From assembly GCA_011525185.1 (NCBI GenBank), contig WTIQ01000409.1:2882-9189 (forward strand): a DNA stretch of 6,308 bases. The letters are read 5' to 3'. The notes beneath the pieces were generated by a model that searched no databases, was not told where the DNA came from, and saw only the letters and a program-made list of their open reading frames with translations. Shown piece by piece: positions 5,724-6,308 of this stretch (positions within the stretch are counted from its first letter, which is position 1; every line of letters starts with the position of its first letter). The translations under genes were made by a program, and so were the position numbers. The stretch is from Paracoccaceae bacterium (GTDB lineage: Bacteria > Pseudomonadota > Alphaproteobacteria > Rhodobacterales > Rhodobacteraceae).

Positions 5724-6308
5724 CTAGTGGGTTTTGAACATACCGATTTGGCTTTGAATACGATCGACCATCTCTTGCATTTGATTGGACGTTGTTTCCA
5801 GCTCTTCCGCGGTTTTGCTGCTATCTGATGCCGATTGATCGAGCTGTTTCATCGCATCGCTTATCTCAGACACTCCAAGAGATTGTTCGCGTGAGGCAAT
5901 TGAAATTTCTTGCACAAGCTCAGCGGTCTTTTTGATATCAGGGACTGTTCCAGAAACAATTGACCCTGCACCTTCGGCGATTTTCACGCTTTCCATGGTC
6001 AGCTCACCGATTTCTTTAGCTTCAGTCTGGCTCAATTCTGCGAGTCTCCCAACATAATCCGCGACCACTGCAAAGCCTTCACCAGCATCCCCGAAACGTG
6101 CATCTTCAATCATTGCGTTCAAAGCTAAGAGGTCGGTTTTATAACCAAAATCACTGATCATATTCACGCGGTTTGAAATATCCTTCATTGCCGCCACTGT
6201 TTTTTCTACAGCATGGCCTCCGTCGTTTGTGCGTTCCGATGAACTTTGCCAACTCATTGGTCATCTGGGCATTTTCTGCGTTTTGGTTGATGGAGACCGC
6301 CATTTCAG
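5724..6308 (-). pseudogene. Methyl-accepting chemotaxis protein, C-terminal signalling domain, frameshifted (partial)
   Basis: The minus strand encodes the cytoplasmic signalling region of a methyl-accepting chemotaxis protein, which couples to CheW and CheA. The gene runs off the right edge. From 6306 the frame reads EMAVSINQNAENAQMTNELA, normal receptor coiled-coil sequence. At the AAA run (plus-strand TTT 6245-6247) the frame must shift by one base to continue as SSSERTNDGGHAVEKTVAAM and on to the TAG at 5724-5726. Dropping one A restores the frame exactly; uncorrected, the upstream frame stops at 6151-6153. The isolated downstream frame opens at an ATG at 6257 (177 residues), which is probably not a real start. 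The hairpin tip is recognisable (YKTDLLALNA, GEGFAVVA) but has unusual substitutions at normally constant places: MIEDARFGD for the usual AVEAARAGE pattern, and DYVGRLAELS for EVRKLAERS. No CheR-binding pentapeptide is seen at the C-terminus. A sequencing error remains possible. Confidence 0.75.

Noticed and set aside
5727..6257. A stand-alone 177-residue signalling protein starting at ATG 6257
   Set aside because: The upstream frame continues the same receptor coiled coil across a one-base shift, so the ATG is internal and the longer frameshifted gene is the better reading.

Overview
The window looks like ordinary chromosome from an alphaproteobacterium, most likely a marine Rhodobacterales (Roseobacter-group) member. 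The assignment rests on recognising the AMP nucleosidase, the VOC protein and the chemoreceptor tail as alphaproteobacterial types. It is an inference by eye, not a database result. Base composition is roughly balanced (about half G+C by eye), on the low side for that group. No phage, transposase, CRISPR or tRNA/rRNA signal was found.

Layout, left to right. The last 22 codons of an unidentified plus-strand gene end at 70 and are followed by a hairpin terminator at 76-97. Two minus-strand genes come next: a class II aldolase/adducin-family protein (115-870) and, 224 bp upstream of it, a VOC (glyoxalase-like) protein (1095-1517). The gap between them holds a 10-bp perfect inverted repeat just upstream of the aldolase start and a very G+C-rich block with two competing hairpins. 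Divergent from the VOC gene is amn, AMP nucleosidase, whose start is best placed at 1658 and not at the upstream GTG at 1571. An HU-type nucleoid protein gene (3261-3548) follows with a strong Shine-Dalgarno and a textbook terminator, then a ten-helix EamA/DMT exporter (3646-4512). aroC, chorismate synthase, runs on the minus strand (4517-5623) and meets the exporter tail-to-tail with only 4 bp between stop codons. The right edge (5724-6308, minus) is the signalling end of a methyl-accepting chemotaxis protein interrupted by a one-base frameshift and carrying odd residues in its normally invariant hairpin.

The genes do not form one pathway. They are mostly single-gene housekeeping units: AMP turnover, DNA compaction, metabolite export, the last shikimate step and chemosensing. 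The VOC and aldolase genes share a strand but are far apart and each probably has its own promoter. I see no convincing undescribed multi-gene system. The points most worth a second look are the inverted repeat before the aldolase gene, the possible leaderless amn transcript, the G+C-rich intergenic block and the decaying chemoreceptor gene.
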